Shown here: positions 23,326 to 34,189 of the stretch, piece after piece | Layout of the letters: each line of letters starts with the position of its first letter | Position numbering within the stretch: position 1 is the first letter of the stretch | Origin: Metallyticus violacea | Taxonomy: Eukaryota; Arthropoda; Insecta; Mantodea; Metallyticidae | Direction: 5' to 3' | Assembly: GCA_030762175.1 (NCBI GenBank) | Contig: CM060843.1 | Location: forward strand, 111,817,869 to 111,881,868 | Length of the DNA stretch: 64,000 nucleotides | Program-made: the position numbers and the translations under genes | The notes under the pieces: generated by a model | What the model saw: the letters and a program-made list of their open reading frames with translations, nothing else | Databases searched by the model: none | What the model was told of the DNA's origin: nothing

Positions 23326-24560
23326 AAAGGGTGCGGGGGCGTAGTTGACGCTGAGCTGATCGTGGTTTCGATGTCTCGGCCGGGCTGCTCACTGATGACG
23401 TCGTTTGCTCCAATTCTGTTGAATTTTATCTCAGGGTCCACTGGAGTGTTTCGGGATCAGTACAGATCCACGGGAACGAGAAATGTGTTGCCCAAAAGAT
23501 ACACAAGGTTGACTTGTTTAAAATATTTTATTCACATGTAAAGTACTTCCTGACTGTTCGCCGCTGACTTCGCTACTCACTTAGACTGGCTTCCTGAGTG
23601 AATATCTGGATGTCTGAATGTCCCTCTGAATCTATGAATGTGTGAGTGTAAATCTGTGAATGTATATCTACTGAATGTCTGAATGTGAATGTGTGAGTGT
23701 AAATCTGTGAATGTCCGACTTCTACGAGTGTGAAATGCGCCTCTGCATGTGTCTCTACCGAATGCGTGAATTCTGCTCTGACTTCTGTACTCTAGTTTTT
23801 CTACTACATCGCCACGCCTTTCGCTAAATTAAATTCCCTCGTATTTTATCTATTTTCGTGTTGTACTTTCTTCATTGGCTATCCTAAAATTATTTATTGG
23901 TATCTAAGTTCTTCTGATTCGTTAACTTTTATCCGAAGACCATTGGCTAGAATTATTCTTTCCCCTTGATCTAATGTCTTCCCACGAACTTGAATTTTCC
24001 CAGAACAACCTGTCGTAAATTTCGGCACTTTCCTTATATTCTGATTTCTATTGAAAATCTTTTGCCTTCCTTAGTCTGTAGATTTCTAAATGTTCTCAGA
24101 AATATGGCACGTGTTGATGGGCTGTTTTTCGACTTTCCTGTAATAAAACATTTTCGTCTCCGTTCTGACATTTTCATTTTCTCTTAAATTATTGCTACCT
24201 CTGACTTTGTTAAATAATGTCCCGTTACGGCCACATGATTCTCTTATTGTCAACTCCTAAGTATTTCCTGGATAGAAGGTTCGTGACCTAACAAAAGATA
24301 GTTTACCCTTTCTTCAGCCTTGTCTAAGGAGCGGTCAGTGAGTGGAGTCAGGTATACATAATCCGTCTCTTTCTCACATATTTTACACAAAATGTATACA
24401 AAACCCTTTTGTATGTTACAAGTTACAAATTATTTCTATTCCTGTTATACCTATCTCAAAATGATTTTCTTATACATATACATAACAATTATCCTTATCA
24501 AATATAATGCCTTTGTAAATATAGCTCTGCAGCCTTTAGATATTAAATTAATAAAGGCAG
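23326..24560. other. GC-richer insert within LINE-B remnant
   Basis: This interval lies between two consecutive parts of one LINE protein, so most of it is probably an insertion. Its first 250 bp are markedly less AT-rich. The minus strand there is open over about 65 codons but carries no motif I recognise. A 28-bp repeat sits at 23636 and 23687. It could be an LTR or a non-autonomous element; no paired termini were found. Confidence 0.45.
23636..23714. repeat. 28-bp direct repeat in a GAATGT-rich array
   Basis: The 28-bp sequence beginning GAATGTGTGAGTGTAAATC occurs at 23636-23663 and again at 23687-23714, 51 bp apart. The surrounding 23600-23780 is rich in the shorter motif TCTGAATGT, suggesting a decayed minisatellite. 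Confidence 0.85.
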
Positions 24561-24569
24561 CATTATTTC

Positions 24570-24897
24570 CTGCTTCAAAGGTTAGAAGGTTAGAAGGTTA
24601 GAAGTTGCACAAATGCACTTTTTGAGATCAATTTTCAGACTAACCTTAAGAGACAAAATTAGAAGAGAAGAAATTAGAATGAAACTAGGTCCAAAAACAT
24701 TGTAGATGAAGTTCAAAAGAATCAAGAGAAATGGAGATATGTACAGCGAATGCATGTTTTGTTGATGTCCCTACAGTACTCTCCTCTATTAGGCCAAGTG
24801 GAAAACATGATCTGAGACGACCAAAAATGAGATGGATATACTAGTACAGAATTTAGCATTGAAAAGGATCTTGGAGCCAATCCTTGATTTGTCAGAA

Positions 24898-24928
<31 letters not shown>

Positions 24929-24960
24929 AAGAAGAAGAAGAAGAAGATAGCGATGAAGAA
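24570..24960 (+). pseudogene. LINE-B C-terminal fragment with GAA tail
   Basis: The strand reads EVAQMHFLRSIFRLTLRDK then IRREEIRMKLG, and in shifted frames WRYVQRM near 24738 and RPSGKHDLRRPKMRW near 24792. These are the typical C-terminal blocks of this LINE type (EM.FLR...G.T..D.IRNE.IR, then W.GHV.RM, then GRP..RW). The remnant runs into a GAA array at 24898-24950, which sits where a LINE 3' tail would be and probably grew from it. Frameshifts make it non-coding. Confidence 0.85.
24898..24950. repeat. AAG trinucleotide microsatellite
   Basis: A pure AAG array of about 17 units directly downstream of the LINE-B C-terminal remnant, likely derived from the element's tail. Confidence 0.97.
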
Positions 24961-25255
24961 GAAGCAGTAGTAATACGAAATTGACTTTGATAAAGATTCC
25001 CTAATTTATATAACACGAAAACTGTTTAGACTTCAACGTAAGAATAAGAAAGGGTAGTTAGCACATTTATTTGTTTTTGCCAAGGTAATTCTAATTCTGC
25101 CGATCTTAAACCAGATCTTTTTAGATATTGTTGCTGTTTTAAATGCTATTAGGTTTATTCATTAAAAAAATCCTGAACACCTGCAATGAATGACATTTAG
25201 TAAAAATATGTACCTAAAGTAATACAGCAGATGGTGTTAAATGCTTAATCTGAAA

Positions 25256-26011
25256 TACTGAAGGGGCCAAAAAATGTATAAACATTTTCACAATAGATAT
25301 CTAGGTAATATATTTCAAAGTTGTACCGAAAAACAAAAGTAATTTGTAGTATGATGTTCTGTAAAGAGATGTGACTCACATACATTATGATAGCGTTGCT
25401 ACATCAAATAGAGCCAAGATTTGACCAGCGGAAAGCAATTTTGAAGTGGTATCGGAAAACCAATTCCTTTTGAAGGAACAGTAACTGGCCTTGTGTACCT
25501 GAACATGATACGCACATCCGTCTTACCCGTCATTCTCACACTCTATGGAAATGAGGAATTTTACTTCCAGCAGGATGGTGCACCACCATATTACCACGAA
25601 ATGTACTGCGTACCTTGATGACAATCTTCCAAGGCACTGGATAGGATGAAGAGGTCCGATTGAGATTCCACCGCGTTCTCAGGATCTAACTGCGTTGGAC
25701 TTTTACCTGTGGGGAACTCTTAAGGATGTTGTATCCCGTAGAAAACCAGCTACACTGGCAGCACTTCGGGAAGAAATTGAAACTGCATGTGCTGCAATCG
25801 CTGAGGACACTTTCGTAAACGTTGCTCAATCAGTAGTACAACTCAGAGGTGTATCGACGCCGATGGTGGGCATTTTGAGCAACTGTTGTAACTGTAAAAG
25901 TGTAAGATGATTAGTGCTCATCATTTTCTGTTTGTGTGAATGCTGTTTTGTTAATTTAACACAGTTTTTTTCTTTTCTAGAAGTGTGTATACATTTTTGG
26001 CACCCTCTGTA
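25256..26011 (+). mobile_element. Short Tc1/mariner-type transposon with broken transposase
   Basis: The element spans 25258-26009, bounded by TA dinucleotides. Its ends are inverted repeats of about 27 bp: CTGAAGGGGCCAAAAAATGT on the left against the reversed ACATTTTTGGCACCCTCTG on the right. Inside, 25665-25850 reads in one frame PRSQDLTALDFYLWGTLK, then DVVSRRKPATLAALREEI and DTFVNVAQSVV, the C-terminal part of an IS630/Tc1/mariner-superfamily transposase; QQDGAPPYYH near 25568 is the preceding catalytic block. At about 750 bp it lacks the N-terminal DNA-binding region and is an internally deleted copy. The element at 61395-62080 is a sister copy. Confidence 0.88.
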
Positions 26012-26014
26012 TTT

Positions 26015-26436
26015 ACAGTGTATTAATGTTTGAGAATTAAATTTAAGAAGAAACGATTTGCATTTGTTGACGGATGAATATTTACAGATCTACTGAGCAG
26101 TGGTTTGATATTGAATTTGGTTTACACAACTCTTTCATTAAGGAGATTTCACCCATACAGCTGTTCTATATCACGCATTTTGATATTAATTCTGTTAAAT
26201 CCTTTACATTAATGATAATTATAACATCATACTGAATACGGTTTAATTTTTAACTCTATTTGCTGAATGTGAAAGCTTGCAGAACTTTTTTATTTAATTA
26301 AAATATAAGCTTGATAAAATGATAACATGTAGGTTTATGCAGCGAATTTTGCAATTCATTTTACTTCTAGCTATTCAGTGATATTTCAAAGAGTTTGGCA
26401 AATTATTTTATGCGTCTCACCATGTATTCATTGTAT
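26015..26436. other. Unrecognised AT-rich sequence
   Basis: Nothing recognised between the short transposon and the SINE-B copy. Confidence 0.5.
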
Positions 26437-26682
26437 TGATTGATTTGGTTTATTTACAGACGCTGTTAAACATCTCAGGTCATCAGCATTCCATGCAATT
26501 CAGGGGGTGAAACGGCCGATAAATTTTGCTTAGAGGCCTCTTCTTTCAGGCTTGAGGTTCTTTTTCGTGCCGTAAATCTACAACACAGAACTCACGGCTT
26601 TATTTCTTAGGATTTTTACGCCCGAAAAATCCATCGACCCTAGCCGACATCGAATCAGAGATCTTGGGTCTACAAGGCAGTA
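26437..26682 (-). mobile_element. SINE-B, reverse orientation, head incomplete
   Basis: The copy starts with GATTTGGTTTATTTACAGACG (the 3' end) and includes reversed CATCTCAGGTCATCAGC, CTCTTCTTTCAGGCTTGAGG and TTTTTACGCCCGAAAAATCC. It reaches the middle of the tRNA-like head (ATCTTGGGTCTACAAGGCAG) but lacks the A-box end. The B box is mutated. Confidence 0.92.
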
Positions 26683-26814
26683 TTTGTTGTAGACGATATA
26701 AAGATGATCATATCTAACTGTCGTTAGTTGTATTAGAAATAAAATATATTTAATGTTCCTATTAGAGGAAGTTAATTAAACTATAAGGTTTATTCGAAAG
26801 AAACAGAAAATGTT

Positions 26815-27400
26815 ACCAATCGTGTGTAATGGATGCGTCCAACCGAGTACCACGGGTTGATTTGCCTGTCTTACCTAGGCGGCAATGTCTATTATGTTCT
26901 GTAAGGCGTTTATTAATACTGCGCTGTGTGGTGCCAATGTAAACCGCACCACACGAGCATGGTATTCTATGGACACCGGTTGAGACAAGTGTTTCCTTGT
27001 GTCTTTTTGGAGCGGAATGTGTTTCTTATGTTTAAAACGTTAGTCGTTTAAGTAACTTGGAGATGCGGTCTGTGACTTATTTAGAAACAGAAGATAAACT
27101 GTGCTCTTCTTCTTAGACTTGTGTTCATCTGTTTGTGTGTTTCACGCTTACGACAAACATGACTGGTGTAGCAATATAGATGTAGTATATTCCATTTCTT
27201 GTCGCTCGCTTTTGGAAACCCCTATCGCTTGCGCCAGTTTACTAAAACACTTCTGTTGAGAAGCTTGCAATACGTTTTTGTTCTCCTTCATTATTGCTTC
27301 TGAAGTGTTGGACGTCTTCCTTCTTCATCTTCCTACAATTATCTTCATCATGGAGGATTTTGCCAGTAGTTTCGAAATCCCAAATTGTCAATAAATTAAT
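26815..27400 (-). pseudogene. Penelope-like element: end of RT and GIY-YIG endonuclease
   Basis: Minus-strand translation from about 27065 gives VTDRISKLLKRLT, then, after frame changes, VSTGVHRIPCSCGAVYIG (26985-26932) followed by TTQRSINKRLTEHNRHCRL (26931-26875). The first block is the end of the reverse-transcriptase region and the next two are the GIY-YIG nuclease core (G[VI]Y.I.C.CG..YIG.T.R....R..EH) with the conserved arginine in QRS and the EH pair. This arrangement, RT followed by GIY-YIG, is the hallmark of Penelope-like elements. Upstream, 27160-27400 contains degraded sequence likely from the RT thumb. Frameshifts and a stop after LT show it is dead. Long terminal repeats were not identified. 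Confidence 0.88.
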
Positions 27401-27750
27401 GTGTTTTGCACTCCCTTATCGATGCAGCTTTTCAGTAAGTGCAGGCAATAAACACGTTGTTCCATACTTTATAAAACACTATGTAACTGTTAACATAAAA
27501 CCATGCTGACTGTTAACTATCTTGTGTCATGCTACTGCCGAGAGCAGCGGAGAGGCTATCAGTCTTCACAAGTATACCGGCAAGAGAGTAGCATTGCCGC
27601 TTGTGTTCCTTAGTAACCGTGCTTCTCAAAGTAATCTGTCTACCAACATATCAGAGAATAATAGAGCAAATCCTAATCAGGCAGTTCAAGAAGTCCTTTT
27701 TGTTATTAATTAAGAAAATTCTTCTTGATGCACCTTAAAGTGACTGGCAC
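27401..27750. other. Possible continuation of Penelope-like remnant
   Basis: No motif could be read with confidence. The segment could still belong to the Penelope-like element or be unrelated. Confidence 0.35.
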
Positions 27751-27957
27751 TAGTGGACGCGGTCGCTAAGACATGGGTTCATAAACTGGAGGTTAGTAGT
27801 TCGAATCCCGCCAGGATCTTCATTACTTTCTCAAACTTTTTCATTTTTTCTCGGCACTCATCAATGGCAAATATCGCTGGGACACTCTAAAAATTAGGAC
27901 ACTGTACGCTTCTTTCCTAAAATTCCTTTCCAAGTTTTATCATTTCATGTCATGTAC
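27751..27957 (+). mobile_element. SINE-A, old copy, 3'-truncated
   Basis: The tRNA-like head GTGGACGCGGTCGCTAAG with B box AGTTCGAATCCCGCC is recognisable and the body is strongly diverged (for example CTAAAAATTAGGACACTGT). It stops at ATCATTTCATGTCATGTA, exactly where a second, better-conserved SINE-A copy begins. Its missing 3' end of about 60 bp is not found beyond the second copy. Confidence 0.88.
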
Positions 27958-28231
27958 CACCGCTACGGGTGGTCGAAGTCGTTAAGGCGCGGATTTATGA
28001 GCGCAGGGGGGTCTGGGGTTCGAATGTCCTCCCTGACTGAGGTTTTTTCTAGGATTTCCCCAGGTCTCATAAATGGCAAATGCCGGGGAGGTATCCTAAA
28101 CTTAGGCCTGGAACGTTTCCTTATTTTAAAAAAAATCCTTTCCCAATTTATCATTTCCTCTCACGTATCAGTGTCACCGCTTGTGGTGCCTCAGTAGTAA
28201 AAACCAGCGTTAAACACTATTAAAAAAAAGG
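27958..28231 (+). mobile_element. SINE-A, near full length, directly behind another copy
   Basis: The head CTACGGGTGGTCGAAGTCG with GGGGTTCGAATG is followed by a small deletion that removes the CCACCAGGACC linker, then a well-conserved body to GCCTCAGTAGTAAAAACC and GCGTTAAACACTATT. It is in the same orientation as the copy it abuts, forming a head-to-tail dimer. Confidence 0.93.
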
Positions 28232-28234
28232 TCA

Positions 28235-29560
28235 AGTACCATCTGTGACCATCGCGTGTAATGCACAATAGTATCAGAAAGGAACGTTAAGTACATAAAA
28301 ACTTAAATAATTGAAAGTTAAATAACAAAATAAATATAATATACTTCACAGCGTTCCAGAGAATGAAGTAATAATTGCATTTCATCAAAAAAATGTGTTG
28401 GAACTACAGGTTTCATATTACTTCTTGATGTAACTGTTAACAAAGCTTCGTTGAACGTTTGGAAAAACTTCATAAGTAATATAAACAGAAATTTGAGAAA
28501 AATTATCTCGAAACCATTTAAATTCTGCAAACTTAAGGGTGTCTAATACATCGACATGTTTATAGACCGAGTCTGTTTTCATTATGTAGAAAAAATGGTT
28601 ATTTGAATTTAATTAAAAGTAAGGAAATTCGAAATTTGAGTTCGCATACTCCACATATAAATTATTCTTCGAGTCGACATATTAATTAGTAGTTGTTGAA
28701 TTTCTCTTTTTGGGTTCCACATCTCCATTACCACAGACCTCTTTATTTTCTTCATTTCTTACGTAGCACGCTCGGTTACATTTTGCTATTTTTATTTTCT
28801 TTATCGTTTCTCTCATTGCTTCGTTGTTTTCTTTCCTATTTCTGTCCTATATGAAAATACCACAACTTTGCATTCTGTCTATATTTTCATTACTTACAAC
28901 GTTGCACTCTAACTGTGTAAAATAGCTTTCGGAGAGAAAATTAAGTAACATATCAATTTGAAGACTAGTGAAATCGAAACAGGTTTCAAACAGCGAAATA
29001 AAGAAGAAATATCTATTGAGTGCAAAATGTATACCACGAAGTTACTCTCAGTAATTTATTCCTCCCTCTCTTGCTTTCTCCTTCGCCACACAACATGCGG
29101 GAGTTGTCAAATGTTGACAGATGGAACCTTCCATCATTACCGAGAATAATGTAGTCGGTAACTGAGTGATGGGTGAAGTCATCTCTCCAACTCATTTTAA
29201 AAGTCTGGGTAGTGGGAGTGGCTCTATGATTGATCGGCTCTCAGCAAGCTGCGTCAAGTCTACCCAGGAGCTCGGAGTTGATAGTCTGAAAGCGGCGGCC
29301 CTCAAATAATTGCGTTTATAATTAGATAATAATCAGTGAAACTGTGAGCCGACACGGGCAGTGAATACCTCCGTGATGAACAGGGCTTCCTCCGCCCCCT
29401 CTGTTATACACACCCCATGTTGGATGTTGGCTTGGGTTTAATAAGGCTGTGCTGCTGTTGCATTTCCCCCCAAGGGTAAAGCTAACTGCATTTTATCCTC
29501 TTTTCCGAGACATCAGAGTGTGAAGGAAATGTTCAACATGCATAAGCACTCAGAAATGTT
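28235..29560. other. Unrecognised; GC-richer patch at 29150-29500
   Basis: Most of the interval is AT-rich with no recognisable content. From about 29150 to 29500 the composition is clearly less AT-rich, unlike most repeats here. A host exon, promoter or unknown element are all possible; no open frame with recognisable motif was found. Confidence 0.4.
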
Positions 29561-29569
29561 ACCTTTGTA

Positions 29570-30447
29570 TCTTATATAGATGAAACAAAATTACGATTAG
29601 TCGAAACAAAGAATGATCTTGGAGTAGTTTTTAACAGACTTTTTATTTACTAAACATATTAATAACATTGTTAGTGCAGCACACAAGAATCAGTGATTTA
29701 TTATTCGTAATACATCTTATTTTAATGAATTGATAATTCTATTTATTTTATACAATTCATTTGTCAGATCTAAACTTCAATATACTTCTTTTACATGGAG
29801 TTCTTACATTGACAAATCTTTTAAACCCATTGGAATAATTTAACGCAACTTTCTAAACTATGCATTTTTAAAAAACATCGTTTTTTTTTCTTCCTAATTT
29901 AACTTCTTACGACACTTTAGTTCAATTATTTCAGTATCAAGATCTATCTCACAGAAAGAATCGTCGCTTGTTACATTTCCTCTACAAACTATTACACAAT
30001 AAGGTTGATGATTCCAAACATAAGACAATCAATATGCTTTTATGTTCCAAATATCACACTCAGCCGATTTCGTAATATTTTTTTTTATTCCAAAGGTTAA
30101 TACTGACGCATATAAATACTATCCTGTGCTTAGAACGCAAATATTATATAATAAATGACATTATTTAACTGTTGATATATTCAATATCAATCTGAATATT
30201 TTCTCTTTATACTGTGATCATTTATTCACAATATATACATTGATTAACTTATCATGTACCAACATTACAATTTTTTGTTTTCTTTTTGTTCTTTTTGTTT
30301 AAGTAATTTTTTTGTCATACTTGATTTATTGTATTCTGTTTTTTTTTTCATTGTCTCATAGTTGTAAGGATTGTATGTGATTAAGTGAACGTTATAATTG
30401 GAAAATCTGTAATGTTCACAAAATAAATAAATAAATAAATAAATATA
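29570..30447 (+). pseudogene. LINE 3' end: reverse-transcriptase C-terminus with AAAT tail
   Basis: Reading across frames gives LVETKNDLGVVF (about 29598-29633), KHINNIVSAAHKNQ, FIIRNTSYFNELI, LYNSFVRSKLQYTSFTWSSY and later HRKNRRLLHFLYKLLHNKVD. These match the C-terminal third of jockey/CR1-type LINE proteins, where V..KDLGV.FD is followed by .HI..I...A...LGFI.R and LY...VRS.LEY...VW.P. The remnant ends in an AAATAAATAAAT array at 30421-30447, a typical 3' tail for such elements. The 5' part was never copied or is lost. Frameshifts are frequent. Confidence 0.85.
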
Positions 30448-30968
30448 GATTCCATAAAACCAAGATTAAAAAGAAAAACACGTGAAAGTAAATTTTTCCT
30501 GCGATAAATGATTGTATACTGAGCCAAACTTCATGCATTGTGTTAAAATCATCAACGAGGATAACGTTTTATTTATTATAAGATTAGAGTACAAACGAAG
30601 GCCAGTTCGTGAATCATGAAACGGAGCGCTTACCAGAAATGGTATCAACTCATACATTAATTATAACTAGGACTATTATTTTGATGATTGGTGATTTAGT
30701 GAATAGAATAGAGTAGATACAAGTTACACAGTTAAATATATAAATGTTTTGTTAAAAACTGCATCATTTCGCCCACACCTGTTAGCGCACGTTTTTTTAA
30801 ATATCGTTGTAATATATGCATTTCCTGGGACATTATTTAAATTTTTATTGACATTTTAGCAGTTTTCGTGGGTTTTCGATTTCATCTACGTACTCGAATC
30901 CTATTCCTTGGTTTTCTCTTTATTTCTTTCGTTTACTGTGTTGTGTTTTAATGCAACCGTTTATATAT
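30448..30968. other. Unrecognised AT-rich sequence
   Basis: Nothing identified between the LINE tail and the mariner inverted repeat. Confidence 0.5.
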
Positions 30969-30971
30969 ATA

Positions 30972-31827
30972 CGACTGTAGGTCCATAACTTTCCGGCCTC
31001 GCCGATAAGGAACGTATTCCCAAAACCCTCATCTGGCGTCCTGCCTTATCTGTATCTGTTACGTAAATAATTTCAACTGTAACTTTCGCTCCGCGTGTTC
31101 AGTTGTTCAGATGTAATTGCATAAAGAAGACTATGGGTAGAAGATTGTGACATGTTCAGAATGGAGTTTCGAGCTGTTATTAAGTTCTTCACAAAAGAAG
31201 GACTTACTCCAAATGAAATTAAACAGCAATTGGACGGCCCCTCATATTTTGAAGAAGAAGAGCCCTTGGAGGGGCTCACTCCTGAAAACATCGCTCTTGT
31301 GGAAAGAGAAATTATGGAAGACCAGCGGCTCAAAGTTACAGAAATAGCAGCAAGGTTGGGCCTTTCTAAAGCAACAGTCCTTCGAATTATTCATGAACAC
31401 TTAAACATGAATAAGGTTAGTACAAGATGGATGGCCAAACTTCTTTCCTCAATTCAAAAGCAGACAAGTCATCTGTTGTCAGGCATTTTCGGAGCTCTGC
31501 CGTGGCAACGAGAGAGAAGTTCTACTAACCATTGTTACAGGAGATGAATTTCCTCTAATGTGATATCTTGTCCAAAAGAGAATCAATGGAGTGGCGTAAA
31601 CCTGGCGAAGCATCGTCTCTAATAGCCAAGGTCAGTCAGTCAACCAAGAAGATCTTGGCCATAATCTTTTAGGATTGTGAAGGAATACTCTGTGTTGACT
31701 TCAAGGAGGGGAACACAACAGTAAATGGTAAATGGGGAGTACTATGCTGGCCGACTGCTTTTATCAAAGAGAAAAGGCGGGAAAAGCTGAGTGGTGATGT
31801 GCGCCTTCTTCACGATAACGCTCCTGT
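30972..31827 (+). pseudogene. Mariner with 5' inverted repeat and broken transposase
   Basis: The element starts right after a TA at 30970-30971 with CGACTGTAGGTCCATAACTT, the reverse of the 3' end seen at 19540-19560. A frame at 31152-31547 gives FRMEFRAVIKFFTKEGLTPN, DGPSYFEEEEPLEG, then EREIMEDQRLKVTEIAARLG and RIIHEHLNMNKVSTRWM, the two helix-turn-helix segments of the DNA-binding domain. Compared with the 3720 copy, part of the linker after LDG is different. Catalytic-domain pieces follow with frameshifts: MEWRKPGEA near 31590, VDFKEGNTTVNG near 31695 and VRLLHDNAPV ending at 31827. The rest is absent, replaced by unrelated repeat sequence. Confidence 0.93.
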
Positions 31828-31995
31828 AGACCAAAGGCTGATCGTCGCCCAAACTTAGGTAGCAGATTCTCACTGGTGGACAATTCACGTCTAGCACAAA
31901 CCTACTCAGTTTAAGAGGTGAGTCACCCCAGCATTAAGGTATCCACCACCCACCCCAGGACAACAGTGATTCAGGAAATCTCCTGCCCCCAAGGT

Positions 31996-32175
31996 AGACA
32001 CCATAGGCACTCCCTTGGGACACATTGCCGCTGCGAGTACTCATTTACCTGTGAGTTACGGGACCACTGCCACGCCAAGTCCAGCCCATCCGGACAACTC
32101 GACGCAGTCCGGCCCGGCTGCTTCTAGTAACGCCAGAAGTACTGACGTCATGAATACTCAGGGTCTGCAGAGCAC
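31996..32175 (+). repeat. Unnamed GC-rich dispersed repeat, copy 1
   Basis: The block shares ordered motifs with the reverse strand of 44142-44309: GCACTCCC, GTACTCATTTACC, CCCATCCGGACAAC, AGTCCGGCCCGGCT, CAGAAGTAC and ACTCAGGGTC. Between them the copies differ by substitutions and indels. The class is unknown: no coding motif, tRNA head or inverted termini are visible. The 31828-31995 flank may belong to it but has no counterpart in the second copy. Confidence 0.85.
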
Positions 32176-32209
32176 GCACCTGGAGCATTACTAGAGCAGC
32201 CCCTCCCCC

Positions 32210-33866
32210 CAGGAGAGCACATCTGGCAAACATTAGTCGTTAAATTGAGACTGTTCAAAAGCTAATACTTTCCAACACCGCCGAGGTGCATTGTCACATC
32301 ACAAGTATGAAAATGATTCGGCTATACCAAGCGCACCATGCATATCAGTTCCAACGATCTTAAGTGGCAAATTACTTTCTGCCTATCGGGATATATAGAC
32401 ACAAAAATAAAGTAAGCTTTTAAAACTTAAAGTATAATATTCGCTTAAATATGCATTTATCGCAAAACAGACTCTAACGGTAAAAATGTGCATTTGTAAG
32501 CACTAATTAACTTTTATTTGTCTAGTTTGATCCATAACGTATTTTTAACTTCACTCTGCATGTATACAGTTACAGAAAAATTGGAATTTATAGGAAATAT
32601 CCCCGGTTTATTTATACTAATATTCGTCCATAAGAATTTATTTCTTGCTTCATTTCTAAGATAAAAATGGTCTGAAAATACGAGTAGGATGGTAGCAAAA
32701 AGTAAAAATGTAATATATACACTCAAAGCAAATCTGTTGAAAATGTTCTAGGCAAATATACTGTCTGTGAAAACGATATGTGTATTTGGTGACTATGTTC
32801 TTTAAACGTCCGCATTTTAACAAGTTTTTTTGGTGGTATTTGGATTTATTTCTGCTGCTATACCTGGTTCATTAGGATTTGCATCTTGACAGGAGATGAC
32901 CCATTTTAAGATTACTGGTAGAGAAGAGTGCTGAGAACGTACATGTAATCACGTTATTCTAAATATATCTCTGGCAGATGTAATGAAATGTAACTAAAGT
33001 TAAGAGAACATCACAGAAGGAGGTACTCTTTAACATGTCCGAAAAGTTGAGAACTAATCTCTCTTTGCTTTTTTTCATCCAAGCGAAATACAGTAATAAG
33101 CTAAGTGAGCAGATATTACAAATATCTAATTGGAATTAGCTCTCCTGTAGAAGAACGAGAGAGTAGCGCAAACTGGAATGGAGAAAAGGTTGCAAGAGGG
33201 TATCAAATTAGTAGGGAGTAAGGATGCGAGTAATGATACTTGGAAGCGGGGGGGGGGGAAGAAAAAGAAAGAAAGAAAGAAAGAAAGAGCTGTAAAGGCA
33301 GACGAATCTGGGTAAGAATGTAAAAGGAAGTGAGAGGTAGAGTTTTAAGATGAGATATTTGTTTTCACAACGCATTCAGAAAGTAAAATTTTTGCGATAA
33401 ACTAAGCACTCTGACGTTGACATTTACTATTTCCTGGTATGAAACTATTTCCCCCTAATTTTTCGCAATAATAAATGTGCTTAGTGCTACATTTTGATCC
33501 ACTATTTTCGGCTGAAGAAATTGAGCCGGACCACTTTTTCTGAAAATGTAACATTGATCATAAAGATTTTGAAAACGTGAAATAAAGTGAATCTGCAAAC
33601 ACGAAATCATTTAAATATACTTTCTGGTTCTGGGTATGTCTATGAAACAGCTGTCTAGTAAATATCAAATTCCTTTAAACATACAGGGCGGTGATGATGT
33701 GAACTACAAGTGAAAGAGACAGTTCTTTATTTGTATTAAAGAGTCTTCAGGTAAAAATAAACAGAACATGTTTGCTTATTAACTTATCCATACGCTTAGA
33801 AAACGTTAGTGTGTCATGTAAGTTAGCTGTACAAACAAGTTGAGTACTCTATACCCTCTGAACAGC
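32210..33866. other. Unrecognised sequence with a short GAAA array
   Basis: No gene recognised. At 33250-33288 a G-run is followed by GAAA units. The remainder is ordinary AT-rich sequence. Confidence 0.5.
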
Positions 33867-33869
33867 TAA

Positions 33870-34188
33870 GTTTTCCTTTTATTTTTTTTTTTTTTTTTTG
33901 AGTAGTGTTTAACGTCCGTTTTTACTACTGAGGCACCACAGGCGGTGGACACTGGCGATACATGAAATCAAATGATAAATTGGGAAAGGATTTTTTAAGG
34001 AAGGAAGCGTTACAGGCCTAAGTTTAGGGTACCTCTCCGGCATTTGCCAGCTATGAGGACTGAAGAAAACCTGGAAAAAAAAAAACTCCAGTCAGGGAGA
34101 TCGGTCCTGGTGGGATTCGAATCCCAGACCTCCCGCTCACGAGTCCGCGCCTTAACGACCTCGGCCACCCGTGGCGGTAGGTTTTCCT
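33870..34188 (-). mobile_element. SINE-A, full length, reverse orientation
   Basis: The copy begins after a T-run (reversed A-tail) with GAGTAGTGTTTAACGTCCG and ends with CTTAACGACCTCGGCCACCC and GTGGCGGTAG. A probable duplication is GTTTTCCT at 33870-33877 and 34181-34188. The head is close to consensus on both promoter boxes. An A-run at 34075-34084 interrupts the body. Confidence 0.94.
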
Positions 34189-34189
34189 G

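Noticed and set aside
33250..33290. G-run and GAAA array as a possible CRISPR-like or origin repeat
   Set aside because: It is an ordinary simple repeat; no spaced direct repeats and the context is eukaryotic.
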